NCBI RefSeq assembly: GCF_004762045.1
Contig: NZ_SJOM01000007.1
Location: forward strand, 2,415,655-2,479,654
Length of the DNA: 64,000 nt
Reading direction: 5' to 3'
Source: Mycobacterium sp. DL99
GTDB lineage: Bacteria; Actinomycetota; Actinomycetes; Mycobacteriales; Mycobacteriaceae
Below, in pieces: positions 1-10,119 of the stretch (its first letter is position 1; each line of letters begins with the position of its first letter). The notes beneath the pieces were generated by a model, which made no database searches, was not told where the DNA came from, and saw only the letters and a program-made list of their open reading frames with translations. The position numbers and the translations under genes are program-made.

Positions 1-449
1 CCAATACCGCGGCGTGGGCCAGGTCGCTGGGCCGGGAAGTGTGTGCCGTTCCGGGGCCGGTGACCTCGGCCGCATCGGCGGGCTGCCATGCGCTGTTGCG
101 GAACGACGCTGTCCTGGTCGACCGAGCCGAGCAGATCGTCGAACTCGTCGGTCGCATAGGCGAACTGGCGCCAGAGGAACCCCATCCGGCCGGGCCCCTC
201 GATGGGCTCGCGCCGGTTGAGAAACAGGTCTACGACGCGCTGCCGGCGCGCGGCGCACACACCGCGGACGAGATCGCGATGCTCGCCGCGCTTCCGCCGC
301 ACCAGGTGCTGGCGCCGTTGACGATGCTGGAGTTGGCCGGGCTGGTCGAGAGCGTCGACGGATGCTGGCGGATCGCGCGTCGGCGCCGGGTCCGCTCAGT
401 AACCCCCGGGTCGGCAGGGGAGGGCCAGGTATCCGCCGACTTGTTGTGA
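1..449 (+). CDS. dprA: DNA-processing protein DprA, 3' part
   Basis: This is the end of DprA/Smf, the protein that in transformable bacteria protects incoming single-stranded DNA and loads RecA; its role in mycobacteria is less clear. The frame is open from base 3 and its start lies outside the window. The segment REVCAVPGPVTSAASAGCH belongs to the end of the Rossmann-like core. The last 70 or so residues look like the C-terminal winged helix (HTADEIAMLAALPPHQV). The tail after that is arginine-rich and less conserved. Its place ahead of the viuB-like gene and xerC matches the M. tuberculosis order around Rv2896c. Confidence 0.85.
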   Translation, partial: NTAAWARSLGREVCAVPGPVTSAASAGCHALLRNDAVLVDRAEQIVELVGRIGELAPEEPHPAGPLDGLAPVEKQVYDALPARGAHTADEIAMLAALPPHQVLAPLTMLELAGLVESVDGCWRIARRRRVRSVTPGSAGEGQVSADLL

Positions 450-571
450 GGCCGGCCGGGGTCCGGGGGAGATCCGAGGCCTGATTCACGTAGCACCCAG
501 GCCGGCCCGTGGTCTCCGTATAGTCGATGAGGTCGGCTAATAAACGAGCGGCAGATGATCTTGGAGGCGCC

Positions 572-1438
572 ATGGCAGGACGACCAGTGCACACATTCCA
601 GGTGGTGCATCGCGAGCAGTTGACCAACCACATGGTCAGGTTGGTGCTGGGCGGATCGGGTGACGGGACGGGCTTCGACACGTTCTCGCCCAACGACTTC
701 AGCGATGCCTACGTCAAGCTCGCCATCGTTCCTGCTGCTGTCGATGTGTCAGCGCTGCCGAAACCCTTGACGCTGGACAGCTTTCAGGAGTTGCCCGCCG
801 AACTGCGCCCCACGGTGCGGACCTACACCGTGCGCAGGTTCGACAAGGAGCGCCGCGAGATCACCATCGACTTCGTCGTGCACGGTGAGCAGGGCGTGGC
901 CGCACCCTGGGCCGCGGCAGCGGTGCCGGGCCAGCCCGCCTACCTGATGGGGCCCAGTGGGGCCTACAACCCGGACCCGGCCGCTGACTGGCACCTGTTG
1001 GCCGGTGACGAGGCCGCTCTGCCGGCCATCGGTGCCGCCCTCGAAGCCTTGCCCGCCGATGCGACCGGCAAGGTCTTCATCGAGGTCGCCGGCCATGAGG
1101 ACGAGGTCGAGCTCACCGCTCCGGCCGGGGTCGAGGTCAACTGGATCCACCGAGGGGGGCGAGCCGACCTGGTCGGTGACGACAAGGCCGGAGACAACGC
1201 ACCGCTGATCGCCGCGGTCAAGGAGGCGGCCTGGCTGCCGGGTCAGGTTCAGGTGTTCATCCACGGCGAGGCCCAGGCCGTCATGCACAACCTGCGTCCC
1301 TACATCCGCAAGGAGCGCGGTGTCGCGGCGAAATGGGCGGGTTCGATCTCGGGGTACTGGCGCCGCGGGCGCACCGAGGAGACGTTCCGGCAGTGGAAGG
1401 CCGAGCTGGCGAAAGCGGAGGCCGACACCGCGGGCTGA
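572..1438 (+). CDS. viuB: Siderophore-interacting FAD protein (ViuB/SIP family)
   Basis: Predicted cytoplasmic flavin reductase of the siderophore-interacting protein family, which releases iron from ferric siderophores by reduction with NAD(P)H. The FAD-binding motif RTYTVR lies near residue 90. The C-terminal half carries the family pattern [11 protein letters not shown]. The ATG at 572 is preferred over the frame's first codon at 527 because GGAG lies 6 bp upstream and the protein then begins with the usual short lead to the FAD barrel. The protein is 288 residues, normal for the family, and the position corresponds to Rv2895c. Confidence 0.85.
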   Translation: MAGRPVHTFQVVHREQLTNHMVRLVLGGSGDGTGFDTFSPNDFSDAYVKLAIVPAAVDVSALPKPLTLDSFQELPAELRPTVRTYTVRRFDKERREITIDFVVHGEQGVAAPWAAAAVPGQPAYLMGPSGAYNPDPAADWHLLAGDEAALPAIGAALEALPADATGKVFIEVAGHEDEVELTAPAGVEVNWIHRGGRADLVGDDKAGDNAPLIAAVKEAAWLPGQVQVFIHGEAQAVMHNLRPYIRKERGVAAKWAGSISGYWRRGRTEETFRQWKAELAKAEADTAG

Positions 1439-1461
1439 GATCAGGTGGCAAGGTAGCCGTC

Positions 1462-2622
1462 ATGGCGTACGGCGACTATCAACTCGAGATCTACCTGCAG
1501 GGGCTGTCCGGCGTGCTGCCGACCATGCCGATGGACTACGCGGGGCTGGAGGCCAAGGCCCAGGCGGCCATGCCGGCCTCGATCTGGTCCTATGTGGCAG
1601 GCGGGGCCGGCGACGAGCGCACCCAGCAGGTCAACCGCACCGCTTTCGACCGGTGGGGGCTGATGCCGCGCATGTTGAACGCCCACCGGGAACGCGACCT
1701 GTCCGTCGACCTGTTCGGGCTCAAACTGCCGACGCCGTTGTTCATGGCACCGATCGGGGTGCTGGGCATCTGCGGGCAGGACGGTCACGGTGATCTGGCC
1801 GGCGCCCGCGCCGCCGCGCGCACCGGGGTGCCGATGGTGTTGTCGACGCTCACCGAGGACCCGCTGGAAGACGTCGCCGCCGAATTCGGGGACACCCCAG
1901 GCTTTTTCCAGCTGTACACGCCGACCGACAAGGATCTGGCCGCCAGCCTGGTGCAGCGCGCCGAGAAAGCCGGATTCAAGGGCATCGTCGTCACGCTCGA
2001 CACCTGGGTGCCGGGTTGGCGGCCGCGGGACCTGGCCACCTCCAACTTCCCGCAGTTGCGCGGCAAGTGCCTGGCCAACTACACCAGCGACCCGGTGTTC
2101 CGGGCCGGGTTGCCGCAGCCGCCCGAGGAGAACCCGCAGGCCACCGTGCTGCGCTGGGTCAGCCTGTTCGGCAATCCGCTCACTTGGGACGACCTGCCGT
2201 GGCTGCGGTCACTGACCACGCTGCCGCTGATCCTCAAGGGCATCTGTCACCCCGATGACGTCCGGCGGGCCAAGGATGGTGGCGTGGACGGTATCTACTG
2301 CTCCAATCACGGTGGGCGCCAAGCCAATGGCGGCCTTCCCGCGATCGACTGCCTGCCCGGCGTGGTCGAGGCCGCCGACGGGCTGCCGGTGTTGTTCGAC
2401 TCGGGAGTCCGCAACGGCGCCGACATCGTCAAGGCGCTCGCACTGGGTGCCACCGCGGTAGGTGTGGGCCGCCCGTATGCGTACGGGCTGGCGCTGGGCG
2501 GCGCCGACGGCATCGTGCACGTGCTGCGGTCGATGCTGGCCGAGGCCGACCTGATCATGGGCGTCGACGGGTACCCGACGCTGGCCGATCTCACGCCCGA
2601 CGCGTTGCGGCGGGTCGACTGA
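1462..2622 (+). CDS. FMN-dependent lactate 2-monooxygenase-like protein
   Basis: A 386-residue FMN enzyme of the alpha-hydroxy-acid oxidase family. It closely resembles the M. smegmatis lactate 2-monooxygenase, which turns L-lactate and oxygen into acetate, CO2 and water. Shared blocks include the N-terminal [25 protein letters not shown], the FMN-binding segment [15 protein letters not shown] stretch, [13 protein letters not shown] and the catalytic-base region [15 protein letters not shown]. The ATG at 1462 gives the same N-terminus as the characterised enzyme. It follows the viuB-like gene by 23 bp. The true substrate could be another small 2-hydroxy acid. Confidence 0.85.
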   Translation: MAYGDYQLEIYLQGLSGVLPTMPMDYAGLEAKAQAAMPASIWSYVAGGAGDERTQQVNRTAFDRWGLMPRMLNAHRERDLSVDLFGLKLPTPLFMAPIGVLGICGQDGHGDLAGARAAARTGVPMVLSTLTEDPLEDVAAEFGDTPGFFQLYTPTDKDLAASLVQRAEKAGFKGIVVTLDTWVPGWRPRDLATSNFPQLRGKCLANYTSDPVFRAGLPQPPEENPQATVLRWVSLFGNPLTWDDLPWLRSLTTLPLILKGICHPDDVRRAKDGGVDGIYCSNHGGRQANGGLPAIDCLPGVVEAADGLPVLFDSGVRNGADIVKALALGATAVGVGRPYAYGLALGGADGIVHVLRSMLAEADLIMGVDGYPTLADLTPDALRRVD

Positions 2623-2680
2623 CCAGACCGGCGTTGCCGGACAGCAGATCACCGGACGTCCGCGGGATTACGGTCAAAGG

Positions 2681-4534
2681 GTGCGCTCCGTCGTCGCTCG
2701 CGGTTTGACGATCGCGGCTGTCGCCGTGCTGGTCCTCGGTGGGTGCGGCGGCGGGCCCCGGCAGCCGTTTCCGCCCGCCGCGGGGCGCGGGCCGTGTCAG
2801 GTGACCGAACAGACGGATGTGCCGGCGACCATGCGCGACGGCACCGTACTGCGCGCCGACGTGTACCGGCCGCGTATCGACCGTCCCGTTCCGGTGCTGC
2901 TGATGCGCACCCAGTACGGAAAATCGGGCGCCCAGGCCGAGACGCGCTACCGGCCACCGGATTGGTTCGCGTCGCACTGTTATCTGGTGGTCATTCAGGA
3001 CGTCCGTGGCCAGGGCGCCTCGGGCGGAGTCTTCGAAGAGTTCACCCACGACATGGACGACGGCTACGACTCGGTGGAGTGGGCTGCGGCGCTGCCAGGG
3101 TCCAGCGGCAAGGTCGGCATGTACGGGTCGTCGTATGTCGGCGCCACGCAGTGGTTGGCGGCAGTCACCGCTCCGCCACATCTCGTGACGATCGCGCCGG
3201 CCAACACCGCCTCGGACTACTACGACGGATGGACGTATGAGGGAGGGCAATTCCGGCTGGCATTCGTCCAGCCGTGGGCCATCGGCTCGCTGGCGTTGAC
3301 CGCCGCGGAGAACCGTCACGATCAGGCCGCTGCAGCGCAATTGACCGCGGCCGCGGCCGATCCCACCCGCTGGATGAACTTCCGGCCGTTCAAAGACGTG
3401 CCGCCGCTACAACCGGGCAACCCCGCTGTCGCGCCCTGGTATTTCGACTGGATCCGGCATTCGACTCGTGACGACTTCTGGCAGCGGGTCAGCATCAGGG
3501 AGCGCTACGGTTCGGTGCGGGTACCCGTCCTCGACTTCGAAGGCTGGTATGACGCCTTTCTCGCCGGCGGTGTCGAGAACTTCACCGGCATGGTCGCACA
3601 CGGCGGCACCCAGGCGGCCCGGGACAACCAGCGCCTGGTCATCGGTCCGTGGGACCACGTCAACTGGGGTCGGCCCGACTCCGAACCGGCTCCACTGCTC
3701 CGCGGTATCGGGGCGGTCGGCAACAGCCCGATCAATGAACTGATGGTGGCCTGGTACGACCACTTCCTCAAGGACACCGATGCTCCCGACGGAAATCCGG
3801 TCACGACCGGTCAGCCCCGCGTCGACTACTTCCTCATGGGGGCGAACAAGTGGAAGTCGGCGACGCAATGGCCACTGCCGCAGACCCAGTGGACGACCAT
3901 GTACCTGTCCGGGCCGGGCGGAATCGCCGATCGCCAAGGCCAACTCGTGGCCGCCGCACCCGGTGCACAGGCAGCCGACACCTACACCTACGACCCGGCT
4001 TTCCCGGTGCCGAGCACAGGCGGGCATTCATGCTGCGGCGCGCTGAGTGGCCCACAGGGCCCGTACGACCAGACCCCCGTCGAACAGCGTTCCGACGTCC
4101 TGGTCTACAGCAGCCCACCGCTCGACCATGACACCGAGGTGACGGGGCCGGTATCGGTGCGGCTGTGGGCCCAATCCAGTGCCGTCGATACGGATTTCAC
4201 GGCCAAACTTGCGGTGGTGAAACCAGACGGCCAGGTGATCAACCTCAACAACGGCATCGTGCGGACGGCGTTTCGGGATTCGCTGTCCAACCCCACTCCG
4301 ATCCTGCCCGGGCAGCCCTATCCCTTCCAGATACAGGTCTGGCCGACCAGTTACCAGTTCGGCACCGGTGATCGCATCCGACTGGAGATCTCCAGCAGCG
4401 ACTATCCGCAGTTCGCGCCGAACCCGAACACCGGCGCGCCGTTCGGGCAGGACACCCAGGTCCGCACCGCCAACCAGACCGTCCTGCATGACGCGCAGCA
4501 CCCGTCCGCGGTGACCCTTCCCGTCATCCCGTGA
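2681..4534 (+). CDS. CocE/NonD-family hydrolase, predicted lipoprotein
   Basis: A 617-residue serine hydrolase of the CocE / X-Pro dipeptidyl-peptidase S15 family, which cleaves esters or acyl-peptides. The N-terminus has a basic start, a hydrophobic stretch and the lipobox LGGC with Cys22, so it is probably anchored on the outer face of the membrane. The nucleophile is Ser151 in GSSYVG, with DFEGWYDAF and GPWDHVNWG supplying the likely Asp and His. The C-terminal jelly-roll starts near TEVTGPVSVRLW. The start is a GTG. The natural substrate cannot be read from the sequence. Confidence 0.85.
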   Translation: MRSVVARGLTIAAVAVLVLGGCGGGPRQPFPPAAGRGPCQVTEQTDVPATMRDGTVLRADVYRPRIDRPVPVLLMRTQYGKSGAQAETRYRPPDWFASHCYLVVIQDVRGQGASGGVFEEFTHDMDDGYDSVEWAAALPGSSGKVGMYGSSYVGATQWLAAVTAPPHLVTIAPANTASDYYDGWTYEGGQFRLAFVQPWAIGSLALTAAENRHDQAAAAQLTAAAADPTRWMNFRPFKDVPPLQPGNPAVAPWYFDWIRHSTRDDFWQRVSIRERYGSVRVPVLDFEGWYDAFLAGGVENFTGMVAHGGTQAARDNQRLVIGPWDHVNWGRPDSEPAPLLRGIGAVGNSPINELMVAWYDHFLKDTDAPDGNPVTTGQPRVDYFLMGANKWKSATQWPLPQTQWTTMYLSGPGGIADRQGQLVAAAPGAQAADTYTYDPAFPVPSTGGHSCCGALSGPQGPYDQTPVEQRSDVLVYSSPPLDHDTEVTGPVSVRLWAQSSAVDTDFTAKLAVVKPDGQVINLNNGIVRTAFRDSLSNPTPILPGQPYPFQIQVWPTSYQFGTGDRIRLEISSSDYPQFAPNPNTGAPFGQDTQVRTANQTVLHDAQHPSAVTLPVIP

Positions 4535-4606
4535 CGCTCGGGCCGCTGTAGCGCTGAAACTCTGAACAGGTAAAACGCCAGGTAATTGATGGTGGCGCCA
4601 AGAATA

Positions 4607-4640
4607 TTCATGCGTGTAGTATTTTCCTTCATGAGTGTAG
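4607..4640 (+). promoter_or_regulatory. Direct repeat at the start of the tetR-mpaB-acad operon
   Basis: TTCATGCGTGTAG (4607-4619) and TTCATGAGTGTAG (4628-4640) match at 12 of 13 bases and are exactly 21 bp apart, two helical turns. The second copy covers the start codon of the TetR gene. It could be an autoregulatory operator, although TetR sites are usually inverted repeats, so chance or a start-codon duplication is possible. Confidence 0.35.
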
Positions 4641-5254
4641 AAACCGTTCGCGGGCGGGCCGCCCACCTGGGCCCCGAGCGGCGGCGCCCGCAGGTGCTGG
4701 ATGCGGCCCTGGCGATTGCGGTGTCCGAGGGGGTCGCGGCGGTCACGATCGGCGCGGTGGCTCAGCGACTCAAGGTCACCCGCCCGGTGGTGTACTCGTG
4801 CTTTCCCGATCGGGTCGAACTGCTGAGGGCCTTGCTCGAGCGGGAGTTGGCGCTGTTGGTCCAGGGGGCGGTCGATGCGCTGCCCTACGGCCGCGCGGAC
4901 GCTGACGAAGCCGTCTTCGTCGAGGGCTTCCAGGCGCTGCTTGAGACGGTCGCCGGCCGGCCCGATTCCTGGCGGCTCGTGATGAGCGCCGACCCGGATC
5001 CGGCCGTGGCCAAACACTTCCGCAACGGTCGCGCGCTGATGGTCGGCAAGGTCTCCCGACGGCTGGCGCCCACGCTGGAACGTTGGGGCACCACCGACGC
5101 CGACAGGAAGCTGCCGGTGCTGGTCGAACAGTTCGTGTCCACCTGTGAAGGCGCGGTGCGGACCTTGTTGCACGACGACGGAAAGAACTGGACCCCAACC
5201 ACATTGGGTGAATTCATCGGATCGGCCACCTATCGGGCGTTTCGCACCGCCTGA
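4631..5254 (+). CDS. TetR-family transcriptional regulator
   Basis: A 207-residue repressor with an N-terminal helix-turn-helix (VLDAALAIAVSEGVAAVTIGA, then LKVTRPVVYSCF) and a variable ligand-binding C-terminus. It is followed after 22 bp by the MpaB-like gene and then an acyl-CoA dehydrogenase on the same strand, so it probably controls its own operon. The ATG at 4631 gives the usual short tail before the first helix. An upstream ATG at 4586 is in frame but would add a non-conserved extension. Confidence 0.8.
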   Translation: MSVETVRGRAAHLGPERRRPQVLDAALAIAVSEGVAAVTIGAVAQRLKVTRPVVYSCFPDRVELLRALLERELALLVQGAVDALPYGRADADEAVFVEGFQALLETVAGRPDSWRLVMSADPDPAVAKHFRNGRALMVGKVSRRLAPTLERWGTTDADRKLPVLVEQFVSTCEGAVRTLLHDDGKNWTPTTLGEFIGSATYRAFRTA

Positions 5255-5276
5255 TCCAGAACAGAGGAGTTATCGC

Positions 5277-6323
5277 ATGTCTGATCTCCAGCCGATGGCT
5301 GACTATGGGTTCTTCGGGCCGGATTCGGTGACCTGGAAGGTCTGGGGTCATGCGACAACGCCGATCATCGGACTGCAGCGCGCCGTGGTGGTCGAGGAAC
5401 TCGATCCCGCCCTGATCGCCGCGGTCGACACCACCGGCGCCAATTACGACCGGCCCCGCACGCGTTACGACCGGACTGTGCGTTACTTCGCGATGGTCGC
5501 GTTCGCCGACACCGAATCGGTGCTCAAGGCCGCCGATGTCCTGGTGAAAGTCCACTCGAAAGCCATTGGTACCGAACCGCTCAGCGGCAACAAGTACGAC
5601 GCCAACGACCCCCAGTCGCAGCTGTGGATCCTGCTGACCGGCTGGCACTCGGTGCTCAAGGCCTACGAGCTGTACGGCGGCGGAAAGCTGACGGCCGAGG
5701 AGGAGGCCCGCTACTGGCAGGACTGCGCCCGCGCGGCCGAGTTCCAGACCTGCGATCCGGCCGACGTCCCGCGGACCCGCGAGGGCATCAACGAGTACTT
5801 CGAGCAGATGCGGCCACACCTCGCCGTCAGCGAGGCCGCCCGCGCGATGATGGACCACCTGCTCAACGCCAAGGTGGTGCTGCCGCCCGCGCCGCGGATC
5901 GCGAAGCCGGCCGTCGAGATTCTCAACTGGTTCCTCCGTGCGGGCACCATCGCCACGATGCCGCGGTGGATGCGCAGGCTCAGTGGATTCGATCAGCCGC
6001 GCGTGGTGGACCTGGCCGTGCGGCCGGTGCTCAAGCTCGGTTTCGGCGTGGTCAACCGCGTGCCGCGGCTGAAGCTCTTGGTGGCCAAGATCATTTCGCC
6101 GTCCGTGGTGCCGATCGCGGGCCCTTACATCATGGGCATACCGCCGCGGTCGACCGAGGTGCTCAGCCCCGAAGAGGGCCGCAAGCGTTACGGCTACGCC
6201 AAACCCGCCGATGCACATCACGAGCTGCGGGCCCGCCAGCACGAGCGGGTGTTCGGGCAGGGGCAACTGCCCAGCGACGAGGGCCTCATCGAATCTCAGT
6301 CCTACCTAGGGAGTTTGGCGTGA
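5277..6323 (+). CDS. MpaB / DUF2236-family oxygenase-like protein
   Basis: A 348-residue protein of the DUF2236 (MpaB, latex-clearing-protein-like) family, whose best-studied members bind haem b and cleave carbon-carbon double bonds with oxygen. Visible signs are FGPDSVTWKVWGH near the N-terminus, the RTRYDRTVRYF segment and the helical middle (HSKAIGTEPLSGNKYDANDP, LWILLTGWHSVLKAYELYGG). A strong AGAGGAG lies 8 bp before the ATG at 5277. Its stop overlaps the start of the acyl-CoA dehydrogenase, which points to coupled translation. No substrate is evident. Confidence 0.75.
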   Translation: MSDLQPMADYGFFGPDSVTWKVWGHATTPIIGLQRAVVVEELDPALIAAVDTTGANYDRPRTRYDRTVRYFAMVAFADTESVLKAADVLVKVHSKAIGTEPLSGNKYDANDPQSQLWILLTGWHSVLKAYELYGGGKLTAEEEARYWQDCARAAEFQTCDPADVPRTREGINEYFEQMRPHLAVSEAARAMMDHLLNAKVVLPPAPRIAKPAVEILNWFLRAGTIATMPRWMRRLSGFDQPRVVDLAVRPVLKLGFGVVNRVPRLKLLVAKIISPSVVPIAGPYIMGIPPRSTEVLSPEEGRKRYGYAKPADAHHELRARQHERVFGQGQLPSDEGLIESQSYLGSLA

Positions 6324-8242
6324 CCGCACGATCTGATGTCCTGTTCGACCCGAACCGGACCGACTTCGACCAGTTCGACACCAGAACCCGGGAGATCTTC
6401 CGGGCCACCATCGACTTCTTCGAGTCCCACGGCAAGCGGTGGCTCAAGCAGCAGGACCGGGATCGGGTCTGGTACAGCGACTTTCTCGACCTGGTCAAGC
6501 GGGAGGGCATCTTCGCGACGTTCCTGACCCCGGCATCGGAGGCCGACGGCGACCCCGACAAACGCTGGGATACCGCGCGCAACGCCATGTACAGCCAGAT
6601 CCTCGGGTTCTACGGCATGCAGTACTGGTACGTCTGGCAGGTCACGATCCTCGGGCTTGGCCCGATCTGGCAGTCGGAGAACGCGGCGGCGCGGAAGAAG
6701 GCGGCCGCCCTGCTGGATTCGGGGGAGATCTTCGCTTTCGGGCTGTCCGAGCAGGCCCACGGCGCCGACGTCTACTCGACCGACATGGTGCTGACACCGA
6801 ATGCGGACGGGTCGTACGCGGCGAGCGGTGGCAAGTACTACATCGGCAACGGCAACCTGGCCGGCATGGTCTCGGTGTTCGGCCGTCGCTCCGACAAACC
6901 CATCATCGACAGTTCCGACCTCGACCGGCGCCGTCCTGAGCAGGATTTCGACGGATACCTGTTCTTCGCCGCCAACAGCCAACATTCGAACTACCACCTG
7001 CGCAAGAACGTCGTCGATGGCCAGATGTACGTCGCGGCGTTCGACCTGGAGAACTATCCGGTCAGTGCCGACGACATCCTGCATGAGGGTAAGGCGGCCT
7101 TCAACGCCGCGATCAACACGGTCAACATCGGCAAGTTCAACCTAGGATTCGGGGCGATCGGGGCCTGTGAGCATGCGATGTACGAGGCCGTCACCCACGC
7201 CGAGAACCGCGTGCTGTTCGGCCAGCGGGTCACCGAGTTCCCGCAGATCCGCCGCATGCTCGCCGACGGCTACGCCCGGTTGATCGGGATGAAGCTCTAC
7301 AGCGAGCGGGCCATCGATTACATGCGCAGCGCAAGCCCGGACGACCGGCGCTACTTGTTGTTCAACGCGATCGAGAAGATGAACGTCACCCGCGAGGGCG
7401 AGAAGATCGTGACGTTGCTCGCCGACACCATCGCGGCCCGGGCGTTCGAATCCGACATGTACTTCACCATGGCGCTGCTGGGCCTCACCGGCTTGCCGCG
7501 GCTGGAGGGCACCGTGCACGTCAACATGGCGCTGTCGCTGAAGTTCATGCAGAACTACATGTTCGGCGCATCCGATGCGGGGCTGGCGGCGCTGTCCGCA
7601 TTACCCGTGGGCCGGGCTCCGGCGCCGCTGGTGAGCGCACTTGCCCAAAGCCTGCGGGCGGCCGGGGGTGCCATCGCTGGTTCACCTGTGGCGCAACATA
7701 TTCCGCAACTCAAGTCGCTGCTGGCCGAGGTGCCGGAGATTCCGACGCGCCGGGATGCGACCAACGACGACTTCTTGTTCCGGCAGGGGCCCAGCAGTGG
7801 GTTGGCGAAGATCAGGTTCGGGGACTGGCAGTCGGTGCTGCGCCGATCTTCGTCGACGCCGAATGTCGCGGTCTTCCTCGACCAGGCCCTGGCGTTGCAG
7901 ACCCTGCTGGCGGTGGCGACCCCCACCGCCGATCAACAACGCAACGTGGACTTCCTGTTCGCGATCGGTGAGATGTTCACCCTGATCCCATACGCCCAGC
8001 TGATCCTGGAGCAGGCGGAGATCGAAGCGATCGACACCGATCTGATCGACCAGCTCTTCGAGGTGCTCGTCACCGACATGTCCACGCACGCGACCAAGCT
8101 GCATTGCCATCCGGATGCCACCGGCGTGCAACAGCAGCGCGCCCTCGACATCGTCAAGCAGCCCGTGGCCGACGCCGCCCGCCGGGATCGCGTGGTGGCA
8201 GGTGTGCGCGGACTGGCCGGCCGCTACGAGATGAACCCGTGA
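6320..8242 (+). CDS. Acyl-CoA dehydrogenase family protein with C-terminal extension
   Basis: A 640-residue flavoprotein of the acyl-CoA dehydrogenase/oxidase superfamily. The FAD/substrate region reads FAFGLSEQAHGADVYSTDM. The helical C-domain holds AENRVLFGQRVTEFPQIRRMLADG and LTGLPRLEGTVHVNMAL, where the Glu of RLEGT may be the base. About 170 further residues after residue 450 exceed the usual 380-400 length, as in long-chain and acyl-CoA-oxidase-like members. The GTG at 6320 overlaps the upstream stop (GTGA); in-frame sequence upstream of it is a shadow of the MpaB-like gene. It may act on a product of that oxygenase. Confidence 0.8.
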   Translation: MTARSDVLFDPNRTDFDQFDTRTREIFRATIDFFESHGKRWLKQQDRDRVWYSDFLDLVKREGIFATFLTPASEADGDPDKRWDTARNAMYSQILGFYGMQYWYVWQVTILGLGPIWQSENAAARKKAAALLDSGEIFAFGLSEQAHGADVYSTDMVLTPNADGSYAASGGKYYIGNGNLAGMVSVFGRRSDKPIIDSSDLDRRRPEQDFDGYLFFAANSQHSNYHLRKNVVDGQMYVAAFDLENYPVSADDILHEGKAAFNAAINTVNIGKFNLGFGAIGACEHAMYEAVTHAENRVLFGQRVTEFPQIRRMLADGYARLIGMKLYSERAIDYMRSASPDDRRYLLFNAIEKMNVTREGEKIVTLLADTIAARAFESDMYFTMALLGLTGLPRLEGTVHVNMALSLKFMQNYMFGASDAGLAALSALPVGRAPAPLVSALAQSLRAAGGAIAGSPVAQHIPQLKSLLAEVPEIPTRRDATNDDFLFRQGPSSGLAKIRFGDWQSVLRRSSSTPNVAVFLDQALALQTLLAVATPTADQQRNVDFLFAIGEMFTLIPYAQLILEQAEIEAIDTDLIDQLFEVLVTDMSTHATKLHCHPDATGVQQQRALDIVKQPVADAARRDRVVAGVRGLAGRYEMNP

Positions 8243-8310
8243 TGGTCACGCGACGGTAGCGGCTCGGCGCGTCGGGTGCGGGGCGGGCGTCCTTCTGCCA
8301 CCGTGGCACG

Positions 8311-9207
8311 GTGCCCGCAGTCCAGGATGTGCTCGCCGAGTTCGACGAATACCTGGCGCTGCAGTGCGGCAGGTCTGAGCACACCCGCCGGGCGTACCGC
8401 GGTGACCTGTCGGCGTTGTTCGACTTCACCGGCGGTGGCCTGGATACCGTGACCCTGCCGGCGCTTCGGTCCTGGCTGGCGGGCCAGGCCACGACCGGAG
8501 CAGCGCGGACCACGCTGGCGCGACGCACCTCGACGGTCAAGACCTTCTGTACCTGGGCGGCTCGGCGGGGATTGCTGCCGGAGGACGTCGCGGCCCGGTT
8601 ACAGGTACCCAAAGCGCACCGCACCCTGCCCGCGGTGTTGCGTCGCGATCAGGCGATCGACGCCATGGAGGCGATGAATTCCGCTGCGCGCGAAGGTGAT
8701 CCGCTGGCCCTGCGGGACCGGCTGATCGTGGAGATGCTCTATGCCACCGGGATCCGGGTCAGCGAGTTGTGCGGACTGGACATCGACGACATCGACACCT
8801 CACGCCGGGTGCTGCAGGTGCTGGGCAAGGGCAACAAGCAGCGCACCGTCCCGTTCGGCGAGCCCGCGCACGTCGCGTTGACGGCATGGCTCACCGAAGG
8901 CCGCCCCGCCCTGGCCACTGCCGATTCCGGTCCGGCACTGCTGCTGGGGGCCCGCGGTAAACGGATCGATCCGCGTCAGGCGCGCACCGTCGTGCACCAG
9001 ACCGTCTCTGCCGTCGACGGTGCCCCCGACATCGGCCCGCACGGGCTGCGGCACAGTGCTGCCACCCACCTGCTCGAAGGCGGCGCCGATCTACGCATCG
9101 TGCAGGAGTTACTGGGCCACACCTCGTTGGCCACCACGCAGCTTTACACCCACGTCACCGTCGAACGGCTGCGGGCAGTGCACGACCAGGCCCACCCACG
9201 GGCCTGA
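8311..9207 (+). CDS. xerC: Tyrosine recombinase XerC
   Basis: A 298-residue site-specific recombinase that with XerD resolves chromosome dimers at dif. It has the N-terminal SAM-like core-binding domain ([23 protein letters not shown]) and the catalytic domain. The catalytic residues are visible: Arg in ATGIRVSE, Lys in [10 protein letters not shown], His244 and Arg247 in HGLRH, His270 in LLGHTS and the nucleophile Tyr279 in QLYTHV. The start is GTG. The position next to dprA and the viuB-like gene matches Rv2894c. I saw no dif site in the window. Confidence 0.93.
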   Translation: MPAVQDVLAEFDEYLALQCGRSEHTRRAYRGDLSALFDFTGGGLDTVTLPALRSWLAGQATTGAARTTLARRTSTVKTFCTWAARRGLLPEDVAARLQVPKAHRTLPAVLRRDQAIDAMEAMNSAAREGDPLALRDRLIVEMLYATGIRVSELCGLDIDDIDTSRRVLQVLGKGNKQRTVPFGEPAHVALTAWLTEGRPALATADSGPALLLGARGKRIDPRQARTVVHQTVSAVDGAPDIGPHGLRHSAATHLLEGGADLRIVQELLGHTSLATTQLYTHVTVERLRAVHDQAHPRA

Positions 9208-9252
9208 CATCCCGGAACGGAAGATTTAGGAGAACGCGCAATCCGATCCATC

Positions 9253-10119
9253 GTGGACCTGCCATCCGGACCTGTCTCGTATCTCACCTGGGCACCCCTC
9301 GATCCCGTTTCGACCGTGGTGTTGCTGCACGGCGGCGGCGTGGACAACGCATCGTTGTCATGGGGCGACATCGGCCCGCGACTGGCCGACGCGGGTTACC
9401 GCGTTATCGCCCCGGACCACCCCGGCTACGGTCAGAGCCCGCCGGCGCACCGGCCGGTGACCCAGGACCGGTTGGTCGCCTACGTGGCGGAGTTCGTCGA
9501 CGGGATGGAGCTGGACCGCTATGTGATCGGCGGGCTGTCGCTCGGTGGCGGCATAACGATCGGCCACGTGCTGGACCGCCCGGACCGGGTGGCCGGCGCG
9601 ATGCTGCTGGGCAGCTACGGCATCATGCCGCGGCTGTCGGACGGAGCGCTGTCGGGCGCCCGTCAACTGGTCACCTGGGCGATGGTGCGCACGGGTCTGC
9701 TCGGCGCGGTGACCCATTGGGTCGGCACCAGCCGGGCCGCGATGACCCGCAGCATGCACGCGCTGATCAGGGATCCGCGGCAGCTGACCGACGCGTTGAT
9801 GGACGAGATCATGGCTGCGGCAGCACAACCCGACGGATTCGACGCGTTCGAACAATGGCAACGCGACCAGGTCGGGTGGAACCGGCTGCGCACCGACTAC
9901 ACGTCGCGGCTGTCGGAGGTGAGGTGCCCTGCCCTCGTCATCCACGGCGATCGAGACCCCGGCGTTCCCGTCGCGCGAGCCCGCGCCGCTGCCGAGCTGA
10001 TCCCGGATGCGCAGCTGAAAATCGTTGGCGGTGCCGGACACTGGGTTCAGCGTGATCAGCCGGACGTCGTACTCGCCGCGATCAGCGGATTCCTGCGGGA
10101 CATCAACGCAGCAGCCTGA
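9253..10119 (+). CDS. Alpha/beta-fold hydrolase
   Basis: A 288-residue alpha/beta hydrolase with oxyanion segment LLHGGGVDNAS, nucleophile elbow GLSLGG (Ser96), acid in HGDRDPGVP and histidine in GAGHWVQRDQP. There is no signal peptide, so it acts in the cytoplasm on an unknown ester, lactone or similar bond. GTG at 9253 is the only standard start before the conserved fold, yet the AGGAGA upstream is 19 bp away, so the start is not secure. Its 3' end overlaps the opposing F420 oxidoreductase by 17 bp. Confidence 0.8.
   Translation: MDLPSGPVSYLTWAPLDPVSTVVLLHGGGVDNASLSWGDIGPRLADAGYRVIAPDHPGYGQSPPAHRPVTQDRLVAYVAEFVDGMELDRYVIGGLSLGGGITIGHVLDRPDRVAGAMLLGSYGIMPRLSDGALSGARQLVTWAMVRTGLLGAVTHWVGTSRAAMTRSMHALIRDPRQLTDALMDEIMAAAAQPDGFDAFEQWQRDQVGWNRLRTDYTSRLSEVRCPALVIHGDRDPGVPVARARAAAELIPDAQLKIVGGAGHWVQRDQPDVVLAAISGFLRDINAAA

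Noticed and set aside
5624..6319. N-terminal 232-codon extension of the acyl-CoA dehydrogenase frame
   Set aside because: It overlaps the MpaB-like gene in another frame and is Arg/Ala-rich; the dehydrogenase fold begins at the GTG at 6320.
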